From assembly GCA_051747385.1 (NCBI GenBank), contig JBNJGB010000006.1:124001-188000 (forward strand): a stretch of DNA of 64,000 nucleotides, written 5' to 3'. Each line of letters opens with the position of its first letter. Positions within the stretch are counted from its first letter, which is position 1. The notes beneath the pieces were generated by a model. The model had not been told where the DNA came from and made no database searches. It saw only the letters and a program-made list of their open reading frames with translations. Positions 1 through 10,882 of this stretch are shown here, one piece after another. Source of the stretch: JBNJGB01 sp051747385 (GTDB lineage: Bacteria; Myxococcota_A; UBA9042; PHBI01; JACKFB01). The translations under genes and the position numbers were made by a program.

Positions 1-572
1 GTGCAGGTGCGGCGCGAGCAGGAGGCCTCGCAAGGCGCGTCGAAGTCGTCCACGACGCCGTCGCAGTCGTCGTCGAGCCCGTTGCAGACCTCCGGAGCCC
101 CCGGGTGCATCGCCCCGACGTTGGCCCCGCAGTCGTCGTCCGAATAGCCGTCCCCGTCCAGGTCGCCGGTCGCCCGCCAGGGCTCGGCGGCGTAGCGTGC
201 GGACTCGCCGGCCTCGGCGACCCACGAGACCCGGTAGGTGAGGGCGGCCCCGCCCGGGAAGGGGCGTGCGTCGCGCCAACTCGGCGCGTCGCCTTTGTTC
301 GGCTGCTCCAGGTCGACCACGAGCTCCGCGGCGCCGTCTCCGACGCTTCGGTACACGCGGTATCCCACCACGGCGTCGGAGGCGATGCGACTCCAGGTCA
401 CCTCCAGGGCGCCGTCCCGCCAGGCCACTTCGGGGTGCGGATCCAGGTCCACGGCGGGCTCCTGCCGCTGATCGAAGGGGTTGTCGCGCGCCGGCGCGTC
501 GCTACAGGCGACCCCGGTCAGCGCGGCGAGGGCAACCGCGAGCGGGGCCCCGAGGAGGAGGTGTCTTCCCAC
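1..572 (-). CDS. FN3-like / MopE-type metal-motif lipoprotein (C-terminus outside window)
   Basis: Surface-type lipoprotein of unknown role. The frame reads from a GTG at 572 to the window edge. A GGAG lies six bases upstream of that codon and fixes the start. The N-terminus is a signal peptide ending in a lipobox-like GVAC (Cys near residue 24). It is followed by a beta-sandwich stretch resembling a fibronectin type III domain (VAWRDGALEVTW, then GYRVYRS). A DLDGDGYSDDDC segment and CNGLDDDCDG follow; these are the acidic, cysteine-bearing repeat motifs of MopE/copper-binding-like proteins common in Myxococcota. The family motif suggests calcium or metal binding; the actual ligand is not known. 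The protein is incomplete, so its total length and number of metal motifs cannot be given. It is transcribed divergently from the gene at 789. Confidence 0.8.
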   Translation of the reverse strand, partial: MGRHLLLGAPLAVALAALTGVACSDAPARDNPFDQRQEPAVDLDPHPEVAWRDGALEVTWSRIASDAVVGYRVYRSVGDGAAELVVDLEQPNKGDAPSWRDARPFPGGAALTYRVSWVAEAGESARYAAEPWRATGDLDGDGYSDDDCGANVGAMHPGAPEVCNGLDDDCDGVVDDFDAPCEASCSRRTC

Positions 573-788
573 ACGATTCTCCGGCGCACGTGACCTCTGC
601 AATCTGCGGAATCCGGGGCGACGCGTCAACGCCCGACGGGCGCCCCTCCCGTGGTGGGCTGTCGTCCCCCGCAGCGTCTTTCCTCCGGTCAGCCGGCGTG
701 CTACCAAGTAGCGGGCGCGGTGCGGACCGCGCTCCCGTCCGGTTCGAGACGAGCGCGGGCGCTTCATCCCTCCACATACGGTTCGGTC

Positions 789-3700
789 ATGCCGCATCCC
801 CTCAGGCTCCCCACGGCCGCCCCGGCCTGCGGCGCGTTGGTGCTCATCATCCTCGCCTCCCCGGCCGCGTCCGCCTGGCAGGATCCCGCCCTGGAGGGCA
901 TCGCGACCGAAACGGCCGAGGCGTCCGAAGCCGCGGCGGAGGACGCGGACGCCCAGCGTGAGCGCGTTCGGCGTGCGCAGGACGCGGTGCAGCGACAGGA
1001 GCGCACGGTCCGAGTGGCGAAGGAGTCTCGCGCCGGCGTCGAGGCCCGCGTGGAGCAGGCCGACGACAAGCTCGAAGACGCACAGCTGAAGGCGAGCTCG
1101 GCCGAGGCCGCCCTCGAGGGCGTGCTGAAGGCCCGGAATGCGGCGGAGGACGCCGGCACGCCGAACCCGGCCTTGGATGAGGCCGTGGCCAGCGCCCGAG
1201 CGTCCCTCGCCGATGCGAAGGCCCGGGTCGAGGATGCCCGCGAGGCCCTGGAGGCCGTCCGGGAGACCCGCGCGGCGGAGCGGGAGCGGCTGGCGGAGGC
1301 CGAGGCGGCCCTGGAACAGGGAGCAGCTGCCGCGAACGCCGAGGAGCGCCGGCTCGCGGAATTGGAGGGAGCCGCGAGAACCCTCGCGACCCTCGGGACG
1401 GCGGCCGAGCACGCCGCTCGGGGCGAGTGGTCGGAGGCAGCCGATTCCCTGCCCGACGCCGCCGCCCTGGAGACCGAGCGGGTCGCGGCGCGACGACTCC
1501 TGGCCTGCGTGGCCTTCGCCGAGCAGCGCGACCTGGACGGGGCCGAGCGGGCGTGCGAGGCCGCAGCGGCGGACCACCCGAGCGCGCGGCGGCACCTGGG
1601 CCTGGCCCTCCTCCGGGCCGGTCGCCCCGACGACGGGCTCCGACGGCTGGAAGGCGTCCGCCTGGCGCCGGACGACGCGGAGGCCCATCGGCTGGCCGGG
1701 CTGGCGCTGGCCGAGGCCGGTCGTTGCCAGGCGGCGCTCGATCACCTGGAGGCGGTAGAGGCGGCCGGGGCCGCCGACGCCGAGGCGCTCCACGCCCTGG
1801 GGCGGTGTCGCGAGGAGCTGGGGCGCCTCCCGGAAGCCGTCGAAGCCTACGAGGCCGCCTACCGCCTGGCTCCCGACCGCCCCGGGCTGGCCTACCGGCT
1901 CGCGCGGTACTACGAGGAGCGGGGCGAGCGGGACCGGTCCCAGCAGCTCCTCCGCGCCTGGCTGGGTGACGAGAGGGCGTCCGCGGCTTGGGACCGGGGG
2001 CTGGCGCGATGCTCCCACGACGGCTTCCACGAGGCGCCGTTCGGCTTCCATGCGTCGCTGCCGGGTGCCCCGGACCGGGCCGCCGGTCACGTCTACCTGG
2101 GCGTCCAGGCGGCGGAGGGCGGTCGGGTCGGCGAGGCCGCCCACCAGCTCGACCTCGCGCTGCGGCTCGCCCCGGACGACCCCCGGGTTCGCTACAACGC
2201 CGGCGTGCTCGCCCTCGGCGTCGGGGACTACGACCGGGCGCGGGAGCAGCTCGGCGCCGCCCTGGAGGCGCGACCGGGATGGACGGCGGCTCGCGTGAAC
2301 CTGGCCCTCGCCGAGACCCGACAGGGCGATCACGGCCGCGCGGTCGAGACGCTGTCCCCCGCGGCCGAGCGCTCGGGCGCCGACCCGCGTGTGCACCTGA
2401 CCCTCGGCGTGGCCCTGGCTCGCGCCGGAGAGCCGGAGGAGGCCCGGAGGCGGTTCACCCAGGTGCCCTCGGACTCGTCCCGGGCCGCCGCGGCGGCCCA
2501 CGGCCTGGCGCTCCTCGAGCTGGAGGCGGACCAGCACGACGAGGCGGCGCGGCGGGTCGAGGCGCTGGACGCCACCTTCCCGGAGCTTCACTTCCTGCGC
2601 GGCACCCTGGCCGGCGCCTCCGGAGACCCGGCGAGGGCGGCCGGTCACCTGCGGGAGGCCCTGGCGGCCGAACCCTCCTACCTCAGGGCCCGGGTCGAGC
2701 TGGGGCGGGCGCTCCTGGACGACGGCCGGGCCGAGGAGGCGGCCGCCGAGCTGCGGCGTGCCGTCGCCCTCGACCCGGCCTGCGCCGAGGCCCACGCGGT
2801 GCTGGGAGCCGCGCTCGGAGAGGCCGGGGACACCGACGGCGAGTCCGCCGAGTACCGGAAGGCGCGCGCCCTCCGGGAGGACCGGCGCCGCCGGGCCCGA
2901 GAGGCCGCCGGCGAGGGGGAGGCTGCGGACGCGCGCCGGGTGGCCGTGGTGGAGTTCGACAACACCACGGGGGATCCGAAGCTGGACTGGCTCCGTCTCG
3001 GCATCCCCGAGGCCCTGACCACGGACCTGCGGAAGCTCTCGCGGCTGGTGGTCGTCGAGCGTGGGCAGGTGGCCAAGCTCACCCGCGAGATGAAGTTCGC
3101 CTCCATGGACTTCGTGGACCCGGAGACCGCGCCCGAGCTCGGCAAGCAGCTCGGCGCCGACGCGCTGGTGGTCGGGAGCTTCCAGTCCACCGGCGACCGG
3201 GTGCGATTGCTCGGGCGGCTCGTCGACCTGGAGACCCGCGAGGTGCTCCAGGAGGGGGAGGCCGAGGGGGCCATCTCGGAGGTCTTCGACCTGCAGCGCT
3301 CCCTGGCGCTGTCGCTGGTCGGGGACTACGCCCGCCTGACCGAGGAGGAGCGGGAGCGCGTCGCGGAGGCCCCCAAGGGGTCGGTGAGCTCCCTGGAGAA
3401 GCTGGCGCTCATGCGGCAGAAGATGCTCCAGGGCGACGAGGCGGCCGCCCGCGCGGCGTATCGGGACGCCGTGAGCCGGTCGCCCGACTGGGCCTCCGAC
3501 GTGGAGGACCTGGCCGAGGCCTACGAAGACGTCAGCGCGACCCTGGCCGTCATTCCCCTCCGGAACCTGTCCGGGGCGGCCCAGCACGACTGGCTGGGGG
3601 AGGGGATCGCCACGTCCCTCGCCGGGGACATGCGGCGCATCGGCCTGCCGGTGGTCGAGCGGTTCGAGGTGGCGAAGGTCATCAAGGAGCAGAAGTTCGG

Positions 3701-4439
3701 CCTGGTGGTGGAGCCGGACCGCGCCAGCGAGCTGGGCCGACACGTGGGCGCGTCGGTCATCCTCATCGGCGGCTACCAGGTGCTCGGCGACATGCTCTCC
3801 ATCGACGCCCGGATGGTGCAGGTGGAGACGGGCGCCGTGGTCCTCACGGAGCGCGTCACCGGGCCCCTCGACGACCTCTTCGAGCTCCAGACCCGCCTGG
3901 CCGAGGCGATGGCGGAGTCGTTGGAGCTCCAGGTGAGCCCCGAGGAGCTGGCTTCGCTCACGGAGGACAAGCCGGACTACGAGGACTTCAAGGACAGCGT
4001 GGCGAAGGACCGCCTCTTCGTCGTGCGTCAGCCGTCGGAGGGCGCGACGGCGGGCGCTGACCGCAAGCCGTGGGCCATCGTGGCCGGCGTGACCAGCCTC
4101 GTACTGGCGGGGAGCGGGGCGGCCCTGTACGCTGCGGGGAGCAACGCCCGGAGCGACTCCGACGCCGCCCTTCGAGCGTACCAGGGGACCCTGGACCAGG
4201 ACGTCATGGACGAGGAGTACGCCCGCGCGAAGGACCTGGACAGCCGGTCCGGCGCCCTCCGGACCGGCGCCTGGGTGGCCTGGGGCGCCTCGGCGGCGGC
4301 CCTGGGCTGGGCGGCGTGGGAGATCTTCGCCGACCATGGTCCGTCTCAGGGACAAGGCTCGGTGGATCTCGCCCGGCCCCGGCTGAACGCGACGCCCATG
4401 CCGGGGGGCGCCGCGGTTCAGCTCCACACCCGCTTCTGA
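789..4439 (+). CDS. Large exported TPR protein with two FlgO/CsgG-like domains
   Basis: A 1216-residue envelope protein. The ATG at 789 is chosen because it opens a clear signal peptide (hydrophobic ALVLIILASPAASA, cleavage near residue 29); the frame upstream of it is not protein-like. An Ala/Glu-rich coiled coil follows (about 50-210), then a long run of TPR repeats (about 215-720). Two copies of an FlgO/CsgG/TolB-N-like alpha/beta domain come next: VAVVEFDNTTGD starts near 716 and LAVIPLRNLSGA near 917. Each carries the DWL...GI and LGAD/VGAS...GGYQ-type landmarks. The C-terminus has two hydrophobic segments (about 1097-1116 and 1158-1179). Such domains occur in outer-membrane-associated assembly or lipoprotein-like systems; a role as an envelope scaffold is inference. 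It is followed 19 bp later by a related gene, probably in one operon. Confidence 0.8.
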   Translation: MPHPLRLPTAAPACGALVLIILASPAASAWQDPALEGIATETAEASEAAAEDADAQRERVRRAQDAVQRQERTVRVAKESRAGVEARVEQADDKLEDAQLKASSAEAALEGVLKARNAAEDAGTPNPALDEAVASARASLADAKARVEDAREALEAVRETRAAERERLAEAEAALEQGAAAANAEERRLAELEGAARTLATLGTAAEHAARGEWSEAADSLPDAAALETERVAARRLLACVAFAEQRDLDGAERACEAAAADHPSARRHLGLALLRAGRPDDGLRRLEGVRLAPDDAEAHRLAGLALAEAGRCQAALDHLEAVEAAGAADAEALHALGRCREELGRLPEAVEAYEAAYRLAPDRPGLAYRLARYYEERGERDRSQQLLRAWLGDERASAAWDRGLARCSHDGFHEAPFGFHASLPGAPDRAAGHVYLGVQAAEGGRVGEAAHQLDLALRLAPDDPRVRYNAGVLALGVGDYDRAREQLGAALEARPGWTAARVNLALAETRQGDHGRAVETLSPAAERSGADPRVHLTLGVALARAGEPEEARRRFTQVPSDSSRAAAAAHGLALLELEADQHDEAARRVEALDATFPELHFLRGTLAGASGDPARAAGHLREALAAEPSYLRARVELGRALLDDGRAEEAAAELRRAVALDPACAEAHAVLGAALGEAGDTDGESAEYRKARALREDRRRRAREAAGEGEAADARRVAVVEFDNTTGDPKLDWLRLGIPEALTTDLRKLSRLVVVERGQVAKLTREMKFASMDFVDPETAPELGKQLGADALVVGSFQSTGDRVRLLGRLVDLETREVLQEGEAEGAISEVFDLQRSLALSLVGDYARLTEEERERVAEAPKGSVSSLEKLALMRQKMLQGDEAAARAAYRDAVSRSPDWASDVEDLAEAYEDVSATLAVIPLRNLSGAAQHDWLGEGIATSLAGDMRRIGLPVVERFEVAKVIKEQKFGLVVEPDRASELGRHVGASVILIGGYQVLGDMLSIDARMVQVETGAVVLTERVTGPLDDLFELQTRLAEAMAESLELQVSPEELASLTEDKPDYEDFKDSVAKDRLFVVRQPSEGATAGADRKPWAIVAGVTSLVLAGSGAALYAAGSNARSDSDAALRAYQGTLDQDVMDEEYARAKDLDSRSGALRTGAWVAWGASAAALGWAAWEIFADHGPSQGQGSVDLARPRLNATPMPGGAAVQLHTRF

Positions 4440-4458
4440 CAGACCGGCCGGAGGCCCC

Positions 4459-7347
4459 ATGGACACCACGAACCCGACTCTCCCACGGCTGGGCCTGCTC
4501 TGTGCCGTGGTCGCCCTGGGGATCCTGGCTCCGACGACCGCCCGGGCCGGGGCGCGGGTGATGGTCCTGCTCCAGGAGCGCGCCGACGGCGTCGCCGCCA
4601 CCTCGCCCACGGCCGAGGTGCGCCTGTCCGAGCAGATGACCGGCGCGGGCGTCGACGTGGTCGAGCGCGTGGAGACCGAGGCTGCACGTCAGAAGCTGCC
4701 CCTGGACAAGCTCCTGGGGGGACAGGTGGTCGGCGAGGTCACGGCCCTGAACGCCGACCTGCTGGTGGTCGGTCGGGTCGACGCCACGCGGGAGGAGATC
4801 CCCTACGGCGTAGGCGACGTCGAGGCGACGAGCGCCGAGTGGACCGTCCGCGTGCTGTCCGTGGACGGCGGCCGCGTGGTCGCCGCGAAGTCGGGGCGGG
4901 CGTCCGCGAGCGGCACCAACCGCCGCGCGGCCTTCGCCGACGCCTCCCGGAAGTCCGCGGACGCCATGTTCGAGGCCATCCGGGGCGAGCTGAAGCGGGG
5001 CGGACCGGCCGGCGGGACCGTGGGCCTGGCCATCAGCGGCCTCCAGGAGCTGGCCGAGGTGGACCGGGTGAAGGCAGCCCTCGCCGAGGCGCCCGGGGTC
5101 GAGGAGGTCACGGTCCGCTTCGTGTCGGGAAACGAGACACGCATCGACCTGGAGGTGGAAGGGAAAGGGACCTACGACATCGCCGCGGCGCTCAAGACCC
5201 TGACCGGGGGTGCCCTGGAGGTGGAGCGCCTGTCCGCGTCGGTGGTCCATGCCCGCTACAACCCCCACGCCAAGGGCCGGGCCGTCGTGGTGGCCGCCTT
5301 CCTGAACGCGACCGGGTCCGCGCGCCACGACTGGCTGCGCGGGACGCTCCCGGAGGTGTTCGAGACGGAGCTCTCCAACTCCCGCTACCTCAGCGTGAGC
5401 CTGCCCGAGGTGCGCCCCGGGGTGGCCTCGGCCCGCCCGGACTCGGACACGGTCGAGGACGTGCTCGACGAGGCGGACGCCGACCTTCTCGTGACCGGGA
5501 AGATCGCCGCGGCCGGGGGCAAGTACCGCCTGAGCCTGGAGGTCTTCCGGCGGGAGGGCGGCTCCCGCGTGACGGCCGCCAACGTCTTCGCCGCGGAGGG
5601 CGAGCTGCTGGACGCCACCGAGACCCTGGTCTGGGAGGTCGACAAGAAGCTCTACGAGAAGCTCTACGAGAAGTCCGGCCTCGGCGAGTACCAGCCGGTC
5701 ATCCTGTCCCGAGCCCCCACCGGGTCGAAGAGCACGGGAAGCGCTGGTGGGGAGCGCCTCCTCGTCGAGAGCGTGACCCTCGACGACCTCTACCCGTCCC
5801 GCCTCCCCATCTACGCCGAGCAGCCCTTCGGCCGCGTGGTGCTCCGGAACCCCTCGGACCGGCCCATGACCGGCGTCCGCGTCCGCGTGCAGATCCCACA
5901 GGTCGCCGCCGAGCCGGCCGTCCTGCGTGCGGACGACGTGCCGCCCGGGGAGGCCGTGGAAGTGCCCGTGACCATGGTCCTGGACCGCGCCAAGGTCCTG
6001 GCCATCCGCGAGAACACCCCGGCTCGAGCCGACCTCGTGGTGACCTACCAGAACGGCGAGGGCGAGGTGACCGACGCCTTCACCCAGTCCCTGGTGGTCT
6101 TCGCCAAGAACGCCATCGACTGGAGCGAGGCCGAGAGCGTGGCCGCCTTCGTCACCCACAAGGACCCGGCCATGGAGGCCTTCGCCTCCCAGGCCCTCCG
6201 ATCCGGCGTCGAGGTCCCGGAGCATCTGGCGAAGCCGCTCCGTACTCCGGCGCTCCTCTTCGAGGCCCTGGCCACCCTGCCCGTGCAGTACCAGCGGGAC
6301 GCCGCCAACCCGTTCAGCCGGAACACCCTCGACTCCGTGGCGTTTCCGGGCGAGACCCTGAAGCGCCGCGCGGGCGACTGCGACGATCTGTCGGTGCTGT
6401 ACGCGGCGCTGTTGGAGAGCCAGGGCGTCGGCTCGGCCTTCCTCCTCACCCCCGGCCACATCCTCGTGGCCGTCGACACCGGCGTGTCCTTCGAACGGGC
6501 CCCCGGCCTCCTCGGGGTGAAGGCGGCCCTCCTGATGGAGCGCGACGGGCGCGCCTGGCTCCCGGTGGAGGTCACCCGCCTCACCGATACCTTCTTCCCG
6601 GCCGTCGCGGCCGGGGCCGCCGAGGTGAACCGCCACGCGGGGACCGACGGAGGCCTCGAGGTCATCGACGTGGCCGAGGCCTGGAAGAGCTACCCGCCGT
6701 TCCCGGGCCCGTTCCCCGACGTGGCCGACCCCTCCGTGGACGGGGAGGCCGTGGCTGCCCGCCTGGCCGACGCACCCGCCGGCTCGGGCGGGGCGGCGAT
6801 GGACCTCCCGGACCCGGACACCCTCACGGACGTCGCCACCCTGACGCGCCACGGGGTCAGGCTGGCCGAGCGAGGCCGAGCCGAGGAGGCCCTGCGCTAC
6901 CTGGAGCGCGCCGCCCAGCTCGCCCCGGGGCGGGCCGAGGTCGCCTACAACCTGGCCAACGTGCGCGTCATCCAGAGCGAGCTGGACGCGGCGGAGCTGG
7001 CATATCGACGCCTCCTGGACGGCCGAGGCTACAAGGCCCGCAGCCACCACGGCCTCGGCGTCGTCAGCTACCTGCGCGGCGATCGAAAGGCCTCTCTGGC
7101 GGCCTTCCGACGCTCGGGCCTGCCCGATTCCCGGGCAGCCATGAAGCGCCTCGGCCTGGTGAAGCAGCCCACACGCAAGGTCCGAGAGGACGAGTCACGA
7201 GGCGAGGACCACGGCGACGCCGATCGGGGAGGCCACGGCGAGACCGGCGGCGACGAGGACGACGGCCCCACCTCGAGCGGACGCTTCAAAGGCCTCCGGG
7301 CCTCGGACGGAGTCCCCGTCCTCGAGCTCCTCGTCTGGGCCAGGTAG
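4459..7347 (+). CDS. Exported CsgG/FlgO-like, transglutaminase-like and TPR multidomain protein
   Basis: A 962-residue secreted or envelope protein. A signal peptide covers about 1-30. A CsgG-like N-terminal region is followed by a second FlgO-like domain (VVVAAFLNATGSARHDWL, about 275-380), so it shares its domain type with the protein encoded just upstream. A beta-sandwich (about 453-540) precedes a transglutaminase-like fold with candidate nucleophile Cys641 in AGDCDDLS and a candidate His667 in PGHILVA. TPR repeats lie at about 809-885, and the tail is charged and low-complexity. The transglutaminase-like unit could be a protease or a non-catalytic binding fold; the third catalytic residue was not assigned with certainty. 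It is the second gene of a probable two-gene unit. Its stop codon sits only 3 bp from the convergent kinase gene's stop. Confidence 0.78.
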   Translation: MDTTNPTLPRLGLLCAVVALGILAPTTARAGARVMVLLQERADGVAATSPTAEVRLSEQMTGAGVDVVERVETEAARQKLPLDKLLGGQVVGEVTALNADLLVVGRVDATREEIPYGVGDVEATSAEWTVRVLSVDGGRVVAAKSGRASASGTNRRAAFADASRKSADAMFEAIRGELKRGGPAGGTVGLAISGLQELAEVDRVKAALAEAPGVEEVTVRFVSGNETRIDLEVEGKGTYDIAAALKTLTGGALEVERLSASVVHARYNPHAKGRAVVVAAFLNATGSARHDWLRGTLPEVFETELSNSRYLSVSLPEVRPGVASARPDSDTVEDVLDEADADLLVTGKIAAAGGKYRLSLEVFRREGGSRVTAANVFAAEGELLDATETLVWEVDKKLYEKLYEKSGLGEYQPVILSRAPTGSKSTGSAGGERLLVESVTLDDLYPSRLPIYAEQPFGRVVLRNPSDRPMTGVRVRVQIPQVAAEPAVLRADDVPPGEAVEVPVTMVLDRAKVLAIRENTPARADLVVTYQNGEGEVTDAFTQSLVVFAKNAIDWSEAESVAAFVTHKDPAMEAFASQALRSGVEVPEHLAKPLRTPALLFEALATLPVQYQRDAANPFSRNTLDSVAFPGETLKRRAGDCDDLSVLYAALLESQGVGSAFLLTPGHILVAVDTGVSFERAPGLLGVKAALLMERDGRAWLPVEVTRLTDTFFPAVAAGAAEVNRHAGTDGGLEVIDVAEAWKSYPPFPGPFPDVADPSVDGEAVAARLADAPAGSGGAAMDLPDPDTLTDVATLTRHGVRLAERGRAEEALRYLERAAQLAPGRAEVAYNLANVRVIQSELDAAELAYRRLLDGRGYKARSHHGLGVVSYLRGDRKASLAAFRRSGLPDSRAAMKRLGLVKQPTRKVREDESRGEDHGDADRGGHGETGGDEDDGPTSSGRFKGLRASDGVPVLELLVWAR

Positions 7348-7350
7348 CCC

Positions 7351-8510
<1,160 letters not shown>

Positions 8511-8514
<4 letters not shown>

Positions 8515-10376
8515 CGGTCCAAGGCGGCTTCGGCCGCGGCCAGGTGGGCGGTCAGGGCGTCGGGCACGGGGAGGTTCGGGATGGTCTTCGTGGCTCGCGC
8601 CACGAATCCGCGCCAGGTGGCCAGGGCCTCGTCGGCCTCTCCGGCCCGCCAGAGGGCGGCGCCGAGGAGGTTCGCGGTGCGACCGGAGCGCGGGTCGATC
8701 GCCGCCGCCTCCCGGAGCGCGACGACGGCCTCGTCCCGGCGGCCCTGCGCGAGGAGAACCAGACCCAGGTTGTGGAGCGCCCACGAGGCGCGGGGGTTGA
8801 GGTCCGTGGCCGTTCGGTAGGCTGCCTCCGCGTCCTCCCAACGCTCGGCATCCTGGTGGAGCGTCCCGAGGTCGAACCAGGCTTCGTGGTCTCGTGGGTC
8901 GCGGCGGGTGACCTCCTCGAGGAGGGTCACCGCGTCCTCCGGGCTCCCCTCGCGGACGTCGAGCAGCGCCAGGCCGCGACGGGCCACCGGGAAGGACCAG
9001 TCCTCGTCCGCGTCGATGACCTGGCCGTAGAGGACCCTCGCCTCCTCCAGTCGGCCGAGGGCCGCCAGCGCACGGGCCTGCGCCACCCGCGTGCGGGCCG
9101 CGGTGTCCGACGGAAGGCGATCGGCCTCGAGGACGCTGGCGAAGGTGCGCTCAGCCTCCTCGAACCGCCCGGCCACCAGCTCACCGAGCCCCTTCTCGTA
9201 GCGGGCTTCGAGGCCCAGGGCGTTGAGGCCGAGGATGGGCTCGAGCACCGACAGCGCCTGGTCCACCCGGCCGAGGCGGTTCAGGGCCTGGGCCTTGGCC
9301 AGGCGGACGTGGGGGTCGTAGTCCGAGCCGTCCGGCACCGGCTCCAGGGTCGTGAAGGCGCCGGAGCCGTCGCCTGCGGCCACGTACGCGATGGCCAGGT
9401 TGATGCGGGCGATGATGGAGCCCCGGTCCAGCTCCAGCGCCTCGCGGAGCGTGGCGAGCGCTTCCCTCAGCCGCCCCTCGCCGAGCAGGAGCATGCCATG
9501 GTTCGTCCGGAGGTCCCCGAAGCCCGCGTCCAGCTCGGCCGCCGTGCCGTACGCCTCGATGGCCTCCGCGGTCTGTCCTTGCAGGTCATGGGCGAGGCCC
9601 AGGGCCCAGTGGGCCTGCGCGAGCCCCGGCGCCGCCTCGACGGCGCTCCGGGCGAGCGGCAAGGCCTCGTCGGAGCGTTCGAAACGGGACAGGAGCTCGC
9701 TGTGAAAGGCCAGCGCCCGCGGCGAGTCCGGCGCCGCCTTCGTGGCCGCCTTCGCGAAGCGCAGTCCTTTGTCCATGGCCCGCGTCGAGCTCCGGTCGAA
9801 GTGCTTCCGTGCTTTCGCCATGGCCGCGCACGCCTCGGGTGAGGTCGGGTAGTCCACGACGCCTCCGGGCTCTTCCCCGGCCCGGCGGAGGAGCTCCGTC
9901 TTGGACAGGACGGCGTCCACCAGGAAGCCCAGGGTCTGCTCCGGGGCACCCGCTCCAACCTCGGTGGTGGGCAGCTCGGCCCGGCGCCCCTTCCGGACGT
10001 CGTAGACGTGCAGCCCCAGCTCGCCGTCTTCGACGCGGCCGCCGATCACCACCGACGCCGACAGGGCCTTCGCCGCGTTTGGGAGCTGGGCCGACGGAAT
10101 CTCGCCGGGCGCCGCAATCCGCGTCTCGCGTCGGCGCACCTGCGTGCGACTCAGGACGGCCCAGCGGGGCTCCACCACCTGTCCGAGCCGCTCGGCGAGC
10201 AGGTCCGACCATCGATGGGCCTGGCACAGGGCCGCGTCGTCGTCCGGCGCCTCGAAGGTGAGGACCGCCACGGTCGAGCGGGGAGCCGCGTCGGGCTCTC
10301 GCGACGCGGCCGGGTCGACGCCGACGGCCAAGGCCAAGAGCGCCCCGACCGCGCCAGACCACCTTCCGATACCCAT
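8511..10376 (-). CDS. Exported TPR-repeat protein, partner of the Ser/Thr kinase
   Basis: A 621-residue protein. The ATG at 10376 has AGGGAG five bases upstream and opens a signal peptide (GALLALAVGVDPAASR). Residues about 30-180 resemble the FlgO/CsgG-like fold seen in the genes at 789 and 4459 (STVAVLTFEAPD, then SASVVIGGRVED). Residues about 200-610 are a continuous array of TPR repeats with the usual AHWALG, LRTNHGMLL and HNLGLVLLAQGR patterns. Its last four bases overlap the kinase start (ATGA), so the two are translated together. The likely role is a protein-interaction platform in the envelope that works with, or is phosphorylated by, the kinase; this is inferred from gene order only. 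Confidence 0.85.
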
Positions 10377-10882
10377 CGTCTCCCTCGCGGGTCCGGCTCG
10401 CACGACCGGGCTGCTCTCCGTCGTCGGCGTCCGGGCCGACGTAGTCCGTACCCATCCAGGCTCTACCGCCGCCCCACGGCCAGGTCAACCTGCAGCGCCG
10501 CTCGTAGGAATGCCGGGTGCGGGCGCCTCCCGTCACGTAGACACAGGCGCTGGGCTGGCTGCTGGTCGGGCCGAAGGCCTTGATGCGGAGGGACGACGCG
10601 CAGCGACGCCGGTTACAGGTCGAGCTCGGGATCGGGTGGGGCCCTCGCGGGGGCGATGGGTGGCGGGGCGGCCGGGAGGGCGAGGTGGCGGAGGATGCGC
10701 CGGGCCGTGATGGGCGAGCGGATGAGGGCGAGGACGCGGCGGCGTCCGCCGCAGAGCGCTTCCCGCACTCCTCGGAGCGCCTGATCTGCCTGCTCGGCCG
10801 GGTGTCGCGGCGACATGAGCAGGAATGTGGGCGGCCCTCCGCCGCCAGGGCGGGCTGGAGGGCCTCGGGGACTGAGCGGCGC
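10377..10882. other. Gene-poor interval with a transposase relic
   Basis: About 500 bp between two minus-strand genes. The right-hand part of the kinase operon's leader (10377 to about 10500) shows nothing beyond the ribosome-binding site. The middle holds the C-terminal relic of an IS91-type transposase described separately. No complete gene and no RNA gene was recognised. Confidence 0.6.
10613..10756 (-). pseudogene. C-terminal relic of an IS91-family transposase
   Basis: On the minus strand, from about 10753 to the stop at 10613, the frame reads CGGRRRVLALIRSP, then ARRILRHLALP and PPPIAPARAPP. This matches the characteristic tail of IS91-type (Y2, rolling-circle) transposases: CGGR.RVLA.I.DP...RRIL.HLGLP followed by a proline-rich end ending in a normal stop. 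Only the last roughly 48 residues survive; the HUH and double-tyrosine catalytic domain is gone. The identification rests on recalled family pattern. The fragment shows that an IS91-like element once crossed this site. Confidence 0.65.

Noticed and set aside
4204..7050. Long open frame on the minus strand
   Set aside because: Antisense to a well-supported exported protein. Composition is Gly/Arg/His/Pro-rich, as expected for a shadow frame in GC-rich DNA; no domain pattern and no ribosome-binding site.
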